Under the pieces are notes generated by a model. It was given only the letters and a program-made list of their open reading frames with translations, did no database searches and was not told where the DNA came from. Shown one piece after another: positions 32,357-39,222 of a DNA stretch of 64,000 nt. Source of the stretch: Ureibacillus thermosphaericus (lineage in GTDB: Bacteria > Bacillota > Bacilli > Bacillales_A > Planococcaceae); NCBI RefSeq assembly GCF_012396605.1, contig NZ_JAAXPW010000006.1:1-64000 (forward strand), in the 5' to 3' direction. Position 1 is the stretch's first letter; every line of letters starts with the position of its first letter. Position numbers and translations under genes: made by a program.

Positions 32357-33202
32357 TTATACTAAAGTTTGTTGTTCAGTTACCTGTTCCTTTGGTTCTT
32401 CTTGTACTTGCTCCACTTCTTCAACGACTTCGAACTCCGGTGCATCCAGGAATACCTCGTCCTCAGGAGTAATATCCTTGATACTTCTTGCAGTGCCCTC
32501 GTCGTGCGCTACTTGTTGTTGAATTTCTACACTGATAGGCAAGTACTTCCACATGTGACGAATCACTGTTTTCTTCGCCATTTCTTCATAGTCCGTTGCC
32601 CATGGGCTGTAAGAACTATTTGCGGCTTTTGAGCGTGCTTTTCGTTTTTCAATTTCGGCTTTTGGCATAAATTCGAACTGATAACCGCCGTCTTTGAAAT
32701 GTGCTACGGCATAAGCTCCTACAAATTCCCCTCTGTCTGCGTCCATTGATGGTTTATGCACGAGTTTTGGCTCAAGACCTAATTCATATTCGAACTCGTC
32801 TTTTTCATAAACTGCATGAGCATAGATGTTTTGAATTTGACCGGAACGTCTTGCTAGATCAATCATCCCTTTGTAACCGATGATAAACTGAACTTCCGTG
32901 ATGTCTTTTTTGTTATTTTTGAATGGTAGTAAGTAGCAGTGTCCAAGCAAGCCAGGCTCCAATCCAAGCTGCGCCGCTTGCATGACAGCACCTAAAAGAC
33001 TGGCCATGTCCGCTTCTTTGAGTGCCGGAGTTGTCCTAATGGTTGTCATGGCTAATCGGAACAAACGGTCTGCATCCATATGTTTCGGAAGCGCCTGCTT
33101 CATAGCCGGCATCATTTGTTTCAAATAATCTTCAATCGTTTTCGGATTTTGTTGCGCCGGAGCTTGTTTCATTTGTTCTTTTAATGCTTTTGTTGTTGCC
33201 AT
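32357..33202 (-). CDS. recT: RecT single-strand annealing protein
   Basis: The 281-residue protein matches RecT: LFRLAMTTIRTTPALKEADM, ASLLGAVMQAAQLGLEPG, VQFIIGYKGMIDLARRSG and YSPWATDYEEMAKKTVIRH. It anneals complementary strands made by the exonuclease encoded upstream. The C-terminus is acidic. AAGGAGG precedes the ATG. Confidence 0.93.
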   Translation of the reverse strand: MATTKALKEQMKQAPAQQNPKTIEDYLKQMMPAMKQALPKHMDADRLFRLAMTTIRTTPALKEADMASLLGAVMQAAQLGLEPGLLGHCYLLPFKNNKKDITEVQFIIGYKGMIDLARRSGQIQNIYAHAVYEKDEFEYELGLEPKLVHKPSMDADRGEFVGAYAVAHFKDGGYQFEFMPKAEIEKRKARSKAANSSYSPWATDYEEMAKKTVIRHMWKYLPISVEIQQQVAHDEGTARSIKDITPEDEVFLDAPEFEVVEEVEQVQEEPKEQVTEQQTLV

Positions 33203-33204
33203 AA

Positions 33205-34137
33205 TTAAATAACCTCCTTGATTGTTAAACGTCTTGAAATTGATGACTTCAAGTATTTTTCGTAAATTTCCGGATGTTCTTCTTTCAGCCGCTTGCTGTC
33301 TATGCGGTTTTGAGTGACTGCTTTATAAGTGATTTTGAAACGGTTAGTAACGCCAACCGAAGCATCTTCCAAAGTCATTTTTAATTGGTTCTCATACGCT
33401 TTAAGCTGCTCTTCAATTTGTTTTTTCTCGGCTTTTAGTGATTCGATAGCTTCGATTAATTGTTCTGTTTCGGAATCGAGCATTACTGTTTCGCCGTTGT
33501 CGGTCGGATATAATTTATTGAGTAGTTCGGTTGCTGATGGGCTACCGTCTATAGCTGGTGGTACACCTGCAAGTACGTGATTTTCCCAAAATTCTTTTTC
33601 GCGTTGGATCATGATATCGATAAATTCGTCATCGCGTTCGACTTCTTTCCAAACAAACTTATTTCCGCCGATTAATACAGCAATATAGGCTTTCTCGTAG
33701 CCCAAGACGGCCATGTAATGCTGGACTTGACAAATATACTCAGCTGGAATTTCATCTCCATCCCATGCATTAGAGTTGAAAGCATTTGTTGTTTTGCATT
33801 CAAGTAGCGCTCTTTCACCAACCACATCGCGGTCAATATTCGCAATCATGAAGTCATGTTCTGGATGAACAAACATTTGATTTCGACGACGTACTTTCTT
33901 ACCTGTACGACTTTCAAATTCTTTCGCCACAATGTCCTCTAGTAAGTTGCCCCAATAAATAAATTCGTTATCGATTTCTTCCGTAAATTCACCGGTTTTT
34001 TCTAAATATAGTTGGAATGGAGATTTCCATTTGTTGAATCCTAAAATCACTGATGCATCGCTGCCGCCGATTCCGCGTTTCCTTGCATGCAGCCATTCTT
34101 GGCGGTTCATTTCGAGCGTTGAAATTGCTGATACCAT
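33205..34137 (-). CDS. YqaJ-type viral exonuclease
   Basis: The 310-residue protein fits YqaJ/lambda Exo: WLHARKRGIGGSDASVILG, then GNLLEDIVAKEFE, FMIANIDRDV and ALLECKTTNAFN (E-x-K), a PD-(D/E)XK nuclease, with a coiled C-terminus. With RecT it forms a double-strand break annealing pair. Two bases separate it from recT. Confidence 0.92.
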   Translation of the reverse strand: MVSAISTLEMNRQEWLHARKRGIGGSDASVILGFNKWKSPFQLYLEKTGEFTEEIDNEFIYWGNLLEDIVAKEFESRTGKKVRRRNQMFVHPEHDFMIANIDRDVVGERALLECKTTNAFNSNAWDGDEIPAEYICQVQHYMAVLGYEKAYIAVLIGGNKFVWKEVERDDEFIDIMIQREKEFWENHVLAGVPPAIDGSPSATELLNKLYPTDNGETVMLDSETEQLIEAIESLKAEKKQIEEQLKAYENQLKMTLEDASVGVTNRFKITYKAVTQNRIDSKRLKEEHPEIYEKYLKSSISRRLTIKEVI

Positions 34138-34151
34138 TTTCAGACCTCCTG

Positions 34152-34215
34152 TGTTATAATTTCAGTAACCAAAAATTTTTTTGAAACGTAGACCACTTGC
34201 ACGGTGGTCTTTTTA
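34152..34215 (+). ncRNA. Possible short plus-strand transcript, unit A
   Basis: TGT TATAAT (34152-34160) is an extended -10 on the plus strand; 30 bases later a perfect 7-bp hairpin (34190-34196/34204-34210, loop TTGCACG) is followed by a T run. It lies in the 75-base gap upstream of the exonuclease gene, antisense to that gene's leader. Similar units lie at 34668 and 24691. No -35 box is needed with an extended -10. Confidence 0.4.
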
Positions 34216-34416
34216 TATTTCTTCGAGAGAACCATCATCCATGAGATACTCCCACAAACAACTCGGACTGCAAAACAATTCGTCATCGAATGTTGCGGCG
34301 CCATCACCTGGATAGATAATCTCATGACACGTTTTACATTTTCCGATCGGGCTAGCTACATCTTCCGGATAAACTCCACCGAGGACCATTGGATTTTCAA
34401 CATCGACTGGTCTCAT
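34213..34416 (-). CDS. Small zinc-finger protein upstream of exonuclease
   Basis: The 67-residue acidic protein has CKTC (about 27-30) and CSPSC (about 49-53), a zinc site. A similar small gene lies upstream of yqaJ in other phages. It has a long structured leader (34434-34545) and AAGGAGGTG before its ATG. Function unknown. Confidence 0.65.
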   Translation of the reverse strand: MRPVDVENPMVLGGVYPEDVASPIGKCKTCHEIIYPGDGAATFDDELFCSPSCLWEYLMDDGSLEEI

Positions 34417-34433
34417 ACTGTCACCTCCTTTCT

Positions 34434-34545
34434 GGTGATAGAATCACCAATCTACCTACAACGTCTTGGCCACTGGGGCTACAGAGTAGCTGCCGCTCGT
34501 CCGAATGGAGTCTTGGCGAAGCTGGGCTCGGTTGTAGATAGATTG
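34434..34545 (-). ncRNA. Structured leader RNA upstream of recombination genes
   Basis: On the minus strand a 15-bp stem (34545-34531/34462-34448) with a single G.U pair closes a GC-rich 68-base interior that is unlike its AT-rich surroundings. The plus strand would have a C.A mismatch at that place, so the minus strand is the RNA. Inside lies GCTAC/GTAGC (34490-34486/34482-34478) and a direct repeat GTCTTGGC (34463-34470, 34510-34517). A second hairpin (34448-34443/34439-34434) ends nine bases before the ribosome site of the zinc-finger gene. I cannot assign it to a known family. Confidence 0.55.
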
Positions 34546-34667
34546 CTAATCCCATCCGGCAGCCCACAAGCAAAAAGGGGAATCAGTTATTAATGAGGAT
34601 TTGGCTAACCAACCGCTTGTGAACTGCTGGATAGGAGCGAGTTAGACTCGCAACCCATCATCATTTG

Positions 34668-34727
34668 TGTTATAATTGAATTAGTGTATATTAGTCTGCC
34701 GTTAACCATTTTGGTTAGCGGTTTTTT
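34668..34727 (+). ncRNA. Possible short plus-strand transcript, unit B
   Basis: TGT TATAAT (34668-34676) is followed by the hairpin 34699-34707/34713-34721 and TTTTTT. The 12 bases around the box match unit A (TGTGTTATAATT). The stretch after the box resembles the site at 24702 (AGTGT.AT). The terminator ends on the stop codon of the small gene 34726-34848, which is transcribed the other way. Confidence 0.4.
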
Positions 34728-34848
34728 AATGAGTGTGAATATATAAGAAAACCGTTGAGATAATTCCGAATAATAACGGTCCAAAGAACCAAATGAAATC
34801 TGGTATGGTACCTTGTCCTTCGAAAAAGTAATCATTGAGCCACTTCAT
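34726..34848 (-). CDS. Tiny membrane protein (40 residues)
   Basis: A short gene with AAGGTGATC seven bases before the ATG at 34848. The product begins MKWLNDYFFEGQGTIPDFIW and has one aromatic-rich membrane helix (about 18-37). It is an early gene; function unknown. Confidence 0.6.
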   Translation of the reverse strand: MKWLNDYFFEGQGTIPDFIWFFGPLLFGIISTVFLYIHTH

Positions 34849-34888
34849 CTGATCACCTTACCTGATAGCAACAACTTTTGAATTAATG

Positions 34889-35149
34889 TCAACTTACGCC
34901 ATTTAAACTTCCGCACCGCTTGACCACCTCACAAATAACGCCTTGTTTTGCTAAACTATTTATCGTTATGTAGAATCTGCGTTGATTTTCGAGCTTCTGT
35001 ACTCGCTCCAAAGAACGTGTTAAATCACGACTTCTTGATGTTGCTAAATCCAAATTCCCGTCTTTAACGTGAATGTCAATCATTATCAACAGATCATCGA
35101 TACACGCTTTTTCTTTTGCTATCTCAAAATTGATAGATTTTAAATCCAT
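34889..35149 (-). CDS. Hypothetical helical early protein
   Basis: From the ATG at 35149 (AGGAGGGG upstream) the product has 86 residues (MDLKSINFEIAKEKACIDDL) and is a coiled helical protein in its centre. It overlaps the HTH gene stop by ten bases. Unknown function. Confidence 0.6.
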   Translation of the reverse strand: MDLKSINFEIAKEKACIDDLLIMIDIHVKDGNLDLATSRSRDLTRSLERVQKLENQRRFYITINSLAKQGVICEVVKRCGSLNGVS

Positions 35150-35430
35150 AACAACACCCCTCCTATAAATGCTGGAATCATTTGTAATAAAGTCAAAGCG
35201 TTGTTTAGCACATCTGCGCCGAACATCATTACTGCTGCTTGTGCTTCGCAATTCGTTACTCTCACCCAGTTCATGAATGTTTGAATATCAACGATATGCT
35301 TACCACTTTCCAACTTCGAAACAGTTGATTGTGTCATATTAAGTTCGTAAGCAATCTCTTCCTGTGTCATTCGTGCCTTCTTTCTGAATTGCCGAAGTAA
35401 CTTGTGATATTCCTGGGTTATTTGCATCAT
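35140..35430 (-). CDS. XRE-family HTH regulator
   Basis: The 96-residue protein has an N-terminal XRE helix-turn-helix (FRKKARMTQEEIAYELNMTQ, then STVSKLESGK) and a hydrophobic C-terminus. It likely controls the early operon or its own gene; two palindromes lie just upstream (35445-35480). The ATG at 35430 has GGGGTGAGA close by; the ATG at 35427 is equally possible. Confidence 0.75.
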   Translation of the reverse strand: MMQITQEYHKLLRQFRKKARMTQEEIAYELNMTQSTVSKLESGKHIVDIQTFMNWVRVTNCEAQAAVMMFGADVLNNALTLLQMIPAFIGGVLLWI

Positions 35431-35444
35431 TCTCACCCCTTTCG

Positions 35445-35480
35445 AATATTCCAAAATGGAATATATTCATTTATGGAATA
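35445..35480. promoter_or_regulatory. Palindromic operators upstream of HTH gene
   Basis: ATTCCA-AAA-TGGAAT (35448-35462) is a perfect palindrome, and TATTCAT-TT(A)-TGGAATA (35464-35480) is an imperfect one. The centres are 17 bases apart. Position directly upstream of the XRE gene suggests binding of that regulator. Confidence 0.5.
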
Positions 35481-35512
35481 GCTACTAAAATTTAGAAAAG
35501 TTACTATATTAG

Positions 35513-35545
35513 TAGAGGTTCTGCCCGACCTCTAACTCGTTTTTT
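35513..35545 (+). terminator. Plus-strand hairpin with TCTGCCCG loop
   Basis: The stem TAGAGGT/ACCTCTA (35513-35519/35528-35534) overlaps the stop codon of the next minus gene and is followed on the plus strand, after five bases, by TTTTTT. Its loop resembles those at 35937-35943 and 34197-34203. Function unclear. Confidence 0.45.
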
Positions 35546-35909
35546 GCCCTCGTATCAGTCTGAGCCATTCAGCTTGACTGATGTAAATGCCTAATCGCTC
35601 GTTCATATATTCGATGTTCTTGTCTGCCCACTCGAACACTTTATCTCTTGGATAACGAGCTTGGACTGCTTTATCTCGTGGAAACCCATCCATGCGTATA
35701 ATTTTTTCCACTTGTGGCAGTGAGCAGTTAAAGAATTTGGCTAGATCAGACTTTCTCATTCGTTCAGGATATTCGAATTTTGATTTCATATATTCACGGC
35801 CATCTTCAACGCCCTGGAGATAAGCTTTCTCGATAACTGCTGTGAGTCTTTTCTCGAAAAGTTCGTATTCTTGCGATTGAATATCCTCGAGCAATCGGCT
35901 TAGGTTCAT
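35532..35909 (-). CDS. Putative HTH DNA-binding protein
   Basis: The 125-residue protein has a helical N-terminus and an excisionase/MerR-like HTH in the middle (MRKSDLAKFFNCSLPQVEKI, then IRMDGFPRD). It probably binds DNA. It is an early gene behind the antirepressor. Confidence 0.6.
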   Translation of the reverse strand: MNLSRLLEDIQSQEYELFEKRLTAVIEKAYLQGVEDGREYMKSKFEYPERMRKSDLAKFFNCSLPQVEKIIRMDGFPRDKAVQARYPRDKVFEWADKNIEYMNERLGIYISQAEWLRLIRGQKTS

Positions 35910-35927
35910 TTGCTAGCCCTCCTTTCT

Positions 35928-35957
35928 AAAGGCTGTTTGCCCGACAGCCTTTTATAT
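35928..35957 (+). terminator. Plus-strand hairpin with TTGCCCG loop
   Basis: The perfect 9-bp stem AAAGGCTGT/ACAGCCTTT (35928-35936/35944-35952) has T-rich sequence after it on the plus strand. In the minus direction it lies just upstream of the ribosome site of the gene at 35909. It could end plus-strand transcripts or shape the leader. Confidence 0.5.
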
Positions 35958-36034
35958 TACTTTTTTGTTTGATAAAAATTTGTTAATGAAATAGATTTGA
36001 CCGCGCCCAGTTCACCTCCTATGCGGTTTTGTTT

Positions 36035-36781
36035 TTAGTTGGCTTCCTGGAATTCGCGTTCAATCATCGGTAAAATACCATTTCTTTTTAGCAAGTCATA
36101 CAAAAAGAGTCGTCCTTTTTGTGTCCACTTTGTATTCATCTTTATATCAGGAGTTCCATCTTTGCGTGTGATTGGAACGGTGTCCGAATGTGTATATCCT
36201 TTATTTTGATATTTCGCATATAAAAGCCATTGACCACTTTGTTTGTATTGCACTTTTAACTCATGAAGCAATTCGTTCATTTTTGTTCCAGACATTCCGT
36301 AGTCTTTTGCAATTTGAGTGATGGTAACTAAACCTTTATTTTTCAGAATGGTGTCAACATAATCCGCTTTTGGTTTTAATTCATTCACTTGTTGTTCGAG
36401 CATTAAATTTTGAGTCGTCAACTTTTCTACTTTTCTTTGGAGAATTTCATATGCTCGTTTAACTATCATATCTGGATTATTCCAACGCTTTTCAATTTCA
36501 ATAAAGTATTGACGAGCCTGTTTACCTTTTTCGTTTCTTTGAAGCATAGAAATTTCTTTTGCCATGTCCAACTTTAATGCGTGGTCTAAAATTTCTTGCT
36601 TGTTTTGGGGGTGTACTTTTTGGTACGGGGTATAATCGATACCTTCCGTAAACCCGTAACCTAACATCCTTTCAAACCATTTTGAGTAACGTTCGCTTGA
36701 TTCTAAAAACTCATGTAACTCACGGCCGCTTACAAGAATTTCGCCGTTTTCGTTTACGGTTGTTTTGATTAATTCGTTCAT
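36035..36781 (-). CDS. Antirepressor (AntA/AntB with ANT domain)
   Basis: The 248-residue protein has an N-terminal AntA/AntB domain (GRELHEFLESSERYSKWFER, then GIDYTPYQK), a coiled linker (about 100-135) and a C-terminal ANT/KilA-C domain (TITQIAKDYGMSGTKMNELL; WTQKGRLFLYDLLKRNGILP). Such proteins counteract the repressor. The ATG at 36781 has AGGAGG seven bases upstream. Confidence 0.88.
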   Translation of the reverse strand: MNELIKTTVNENGEILVSGRELHEFLESSERYSKWFERMLGYGFTEGIDYTPYQKVHPQNKQEILDHALKLDMAKEISMLQRNEKGKQARQYFIEIEKRWNNPDMIVKRAYEILQRKVEKLTTQNLMLEQQVNELKPKADYVDTILKNKGLVTITQIAKDYGMSGTKMNELLHELKVQYKQSGQWLLYAKYQNKGYTHSDTVPITRKDGTPDIKMNTKWTQKGRLFLYDLLKRNGILPMIEREFQEAN

Positions 36782-36791
36782 TTCATACCTC

Positions 36792-37025
36792 CTATGCAGA
36801 TTTAACACTCAACTTCTTAGAAACTAAGAATTTTTCTTGAAAAAAATATCCCGGATCTACATTCAGACCAGTACATATTTTTTCGTATTCCTCAAGACTA
36901 ATTGGCGATTCACCGTTCATCAATCGGTAAAAACGTTTAGTATTTATACCTGACTTTTCTGCTACATAGTTAAATTTCATCCCGTTATCTTGAATATAGC
37001 TGCGGATTCTTTGATGTATTTCCAT
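36792..37025 (-). CDS. Cro-like HTH protein
   Basis: The 77-residue protein has an XRE-type HTH (KFNYVAEKSGINTKRFYRLM) and is read away from the repressor gene with the operators between them. It is the first gene of the lytic operon, the Cro position. Confidence 0.8.
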   Translation of the reverse strand: MEIHQRIRSYIQDNGMKFNYVAEKSGINTKRFYRLMNGESPISLEEYEKICTGLNVDPGYFFQEKFLVSKKLSVKSA

Positions 37026-37049
37026 GTAAAAATCACTCCTTTCGATTTT

Positions 37050-37186
37050 TTCTTAATTTCTAAGAACTTCTATTTACATATTAATTCTTAATTATTAAGA
37101 AGTCAATATTTTTTTCTAATATTTTAAGAAATACATTCCCAAAACCTAAGAACATGCTATTTTATTCTTAATAATTCTTAATAGAA
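37050..37186. promoter_or_regulatory. Operators of the lysis-lysogeny switch
   Basis: Three 17-base palindromic sites with half-site TTCTTAA lie between cro and the repressor: 37050-37066, 37085-37101 (perfect) and 37114-37130. Further half-sites occur as a direct pair at 37165-37186, next to the repressor start. The half-sites likely bind repressor and Cro. Promoter boxes cannot be read with certainty in this AT-rich segment. Confidence 0.7.
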
Positions 37187-37199
37187 AATGGTGAGTGTG

Positions 37200-37637
37200 A
37201 TGTCTACTTTAGGAGAACGGTTAAAATTAGCAAGAGAACGTACTGGGTTAAAACAAACACAAGTAAAAGAAAGAACGAATATTAATAACAAAACTTTGAG
37301 CGGTTATGAAAATAATGTAAGTGAGCCGGATGCCGCAACTTTGGCCATTCTTGCAGATCTATATGGTGTATCTTATAAGTGGCTTTTAACCGGTGAAGGT
37401 TCGATGATAAACGAATCGAATAAGTTAACAGATAAAGATTCAAAAGACATCGCCAAACGCTTACAAAAATTCCGAGAAGAAATTGAAAATTCGGATGGAT
37501 TAGCATTTAATGGCGAACCATTATCCGAAGAAGCGAAAGAATCACTGATTGAATCGATGGAGTATATTTTTCGGCAGACGCAGAAGATCAATAAGAAATA
37601 TGTTCCTAAGAAGTACAGGGAGGAGGATAATGAATAA
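37200..37637 (+). CDS. Phage repressor, XRE family
   Basis: The 145-residue protein has an N-terminal XRE HTH (about 5-60: LGERLKLARERTGLKQTQVK, then NNKTLSGYENNVSEPD) and a helical C-terminus without the peptidase domain of CI. This build is the ImmR type, which is inactivated by an ImmA protease; an ImmA gene lies downstream at 38753. The ATG at 37200 has GGTGAG upstream. The stop is three bases before the in-frame start of the SLATT gene. Confidence 0.85.
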   Translation: MSTLGERLKLARERTGLKQTQVKERTNINNKTLSGYENNVSEPDAATLAILADLYGVSYKWLLTGEGSMINESNKLTDKDSKDIAKRLQKFREEIENSDGLAFNGEPLSEEAKESLIESMEYIFRQTQKINKKYVPKKYREEDNE

Positions 37638-37640
37638 TAC

Positions 37641-38099
37641 ATGCTAGAAGAGGAAGATTCTTTAACTTTGGATGAATCTAAATATATTAAAGAACGTTTA
37701 GATGAGCAAATCAATTGGTATGATACCAAAAGTATTAAGAATCAGAAAATTTACAAACTTTTAAAAACCTTTCAAATTATTTCAGCAGCTCTAATACCTT
37801 TCTTAGCTTCATTAGTCGCTGATTTTAAATATTTTATTTATGTTGTTAGTTTCTTAGGAGTATTAGTTTCTATTTTAGAAGGTATTTTATCTTTGGGTAA
37901 ATACCACGAAAACTGGATAGAATATAGATCGATTTGTGAAACTTTAAAACGCGAAAAGTATATGTTTCTTGGTAAAGCTGGTGTATATTCTGAGAATTCT
38001 AGTTTAGAAGTTTTGGTTGAACGGATCGAGACTATTATTTCTAATGAAAATATAAATTGGGCTAATTTAAATCATGGCGAAAATAAGGAGGATAAATAG
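37641..38099 (+). CDS. SLATT (DUF4231-like) two-helix membrane protein
   Basis: The 152-residue protein has two membrane helices (about 44-60 and 64-85) framed by charged helices, and the NWIEYRSICETLKREKYMFL segment (about 91-110) followed by GVYS, which is the SLATT/DUF4231 pattern. SLATT proteins are predicted membrane effectors of conflict systems, thought to damage or depolarise the membrane when triggered by a signal. The start ATG is 14 bases after AGGAGG and in frame with the repressor. The next gene, a TIR-like protein, starts directly after its TAG. The pair is AT-rich. Confidence 0.75.
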   Translation: MLEEEDSLTLDESKYIKERLDEQINWYDTKSIKNQKIYKLLKTFQIISAALIPFLASLVADFKYFIYVVSFLGVLVSILEGILSLGKYHENWIEYRSICETLKREKYMFLGKAGVYSENSSLEVLVERIETIISNENINWANLNHGENKEDK

Positions 38100-38501
38100 A
38101 TGGGCAAAAAAGTGTTTGTAAGCTATAAAAGTGAACCTGAAGATACAAGGTATAAAAATTTATTGGTTGCATGGTCAGAAAATGATAATGGATACTTCGA
38201 TATTAAGTTTAATGACATGTCTGTAGGAGTCTCTATTAACTCAGAAAATGCAAATTATATAAAAAGCGTTATAAAAAATAGAATTAAAGAAAGTTCTGTT
38301 TTTTTAATTTTAGTTGGAAAAAACACACATAATAGTGATTGGTGTAAATGGGAAATTGATAAAGCTGTGGAATTAGGAAAGAAAATAGTGGCAGTTAAAA
38401 TTAATAAATCTTATACACCTCCAGCTAATTTGTATGGAATTGGAGCAGAATGGGCGATGTCATTTACTTATGATGCAATCAAAAAAGCACTTGACAGTTA
38501 A
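38100..38501 (+). CDS. TIR-like protein (DUF1863/ThsB type)
   Basis: The 133-residue protein starts KKVFVSYKSEPEDTRYKNLL (TIR strand A with aspartate loop), has FDIKFNDMSVG (about 33-43) and FLILVGKNTHNSDWCKWEID (about 68-87), with W81, W84 and catalytic-type E85. This matches the TIR-like DUF1863 family, to which Thoeris ThsB belongs; ThsB makes an NAD-derived signal. Pairing with a SLATT membrane protein suggests a sensor/signal enzyme and membrane effector. AAGGAGG lies eight bases before the ATG. Confidence 0.75.
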   Translation: MGKKVFVSYKSEPEDTRYKNLLVAWSENDNGYFDIKFNDMSVGVSINSENANYIKSVIKNRIKESSVFLILVGKNTHNSDWCKWEIDKAVELGKKIVAVKINKSYTPPANLYGIGAEWAMSFTYDAIKKALDS

Positions 38502-38692
38502 TCAAGCGCTTGATATGTCTTTTCAAAAATATCCGGTTTAACAGGATAACGTTCGCCATTTATACCTGTAACTATCCAATCTCCGACATCCGCACGCATT
38601 GTACCTTCAAGAGTTTCGATATACTCTACTTTTTCAGTTTGATAAGCAGTAACTTTTATAGGTTTTTTTATAAATTGTTTAGGTTTTGACAT
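38498..38692 (-). CDS. Small phage protein, convergent to TIR gene
   Basis: A 64-residue basic beta-rich protein (MSKPKQFIKKPIKVTAYQTE; GDWIVTGINGERYPVKPD). The type is common in phage genomes, usually among early genes, and of unknown function. The ATG at 38692 has AGGAGGTG upstream. It is the only minus gene inside the lysogeny block; its stop overlaps the TIR stop. Confidence 0.7.
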   Translation of the reverse strand: MSKPKQFIKKPIKVTAYQTEKVEYIETLEGTMRADVGDWIVTGINGERYPVKPDIFEKTYQALD

Positions 38693-38712
38693 ATATAGCA
38701 CCTCCTATTTCT

Positions 38713-38722
38713 TTTATTATAA
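38713..38722 (+). promoter_or_regulatory. TATAAT box upstream of immA
   Basis: TTATTATAAT lies about 30 bases upstream of the immA start and in the short divergent region shared with the minus gene at 38692. No convincing -35 box can be named. It suggests that immA and integrase have their own promoter, apart from the repressor transcript. Confidence 0.35.
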
Positions 38723-38752
38723 TTGTATTTTTGATTGAAAAGAAGTGATTGT

Positions 38753-39181
38753 ATGTGGTTGAAAGCTAAAGTACATGAATTGGTAAATAAACACAAAACT
38801 TTCAACCCATTTGAAATAGCATCACAGAAAAACATCCATGTCATCAAATGGGACTTACACGAACAAATCAACGGTTATTATAAATACGATCGTCGGAACC
38901 GATACATAGTAATTAATTGCAACTTAGACGACGATTTTCAACGTGTGGTATGTGCCCATGAACTTGGGCACGCAATATTGCATACCAGGGTTAACACGCC
39001 ATTTATGCAGAAAAATACTCTATTATCAGTTAATAAGATTGAGAGAGAAGCCAACAGATTTGCTGCTGAACTCTTAATACCGGATGATTGTTTTATAGAA
39101 TACAATAACATCTTTGACATCGCTTCTGCATATCAAGTACCAGTTGAACTGGTCAAATTGAAATGTAAGAAGTATTTTTAA
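38753..39181 (+). CDS. ImmA/IrrE-family metalloprotease
   Basis: The 142-residue protein has the zinc motif HELGH (about residues 65-69) and the downstream EREANRFAAELLIP with the third ligand. ImmA proteins cleave ImmR-type repressors and so induce the element. The ATG at 38753 is used; a TTG at 38735 opens the frame earlier but has no ribosome site. Normally immA adjoins the repressor gene; here SLATT, TIR and a minus gene lie between. Confidence 0.88.
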   Translation: MWLKAKVHELVNKHKTFNPFEIASQKNIHVIKWDLHEQINGYYKYDRRNRYIVINCNLDDDFQRVVCAHELGHAILHTRVNTPFMQKNTLLSVNKIEREANRFAAELLIPDDCFIEYNNIFDIASAYQVPVELVKLKCKKYF

Positions 39182-39222
39182 TACACACAAAAACGAACAT
39201 ATATTCTGAAAGGATGGTTAAC

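Noticed and set aside
34140-34593. Frames on both strands over the zinc-finger gene
   Set aside because: They are shadows of the gene 34213-34416 and its structured leader; none has a ribosome site or a recognisable product.
34605-34835. 76-codon minus-strand frame
   Set aside because: It runs across a terminator hairpin and a plus-strand promoter-like box, has no ribosome site, and overlaps the better supported 40-codon gene in another frame.
37026-37187. Insertion-sequence end or direct repeats
   Set aside because: The repeated TTCTTAA elements are symmetric 17-base sites between repressor and cro, which fits operators; no transposase is nearby.
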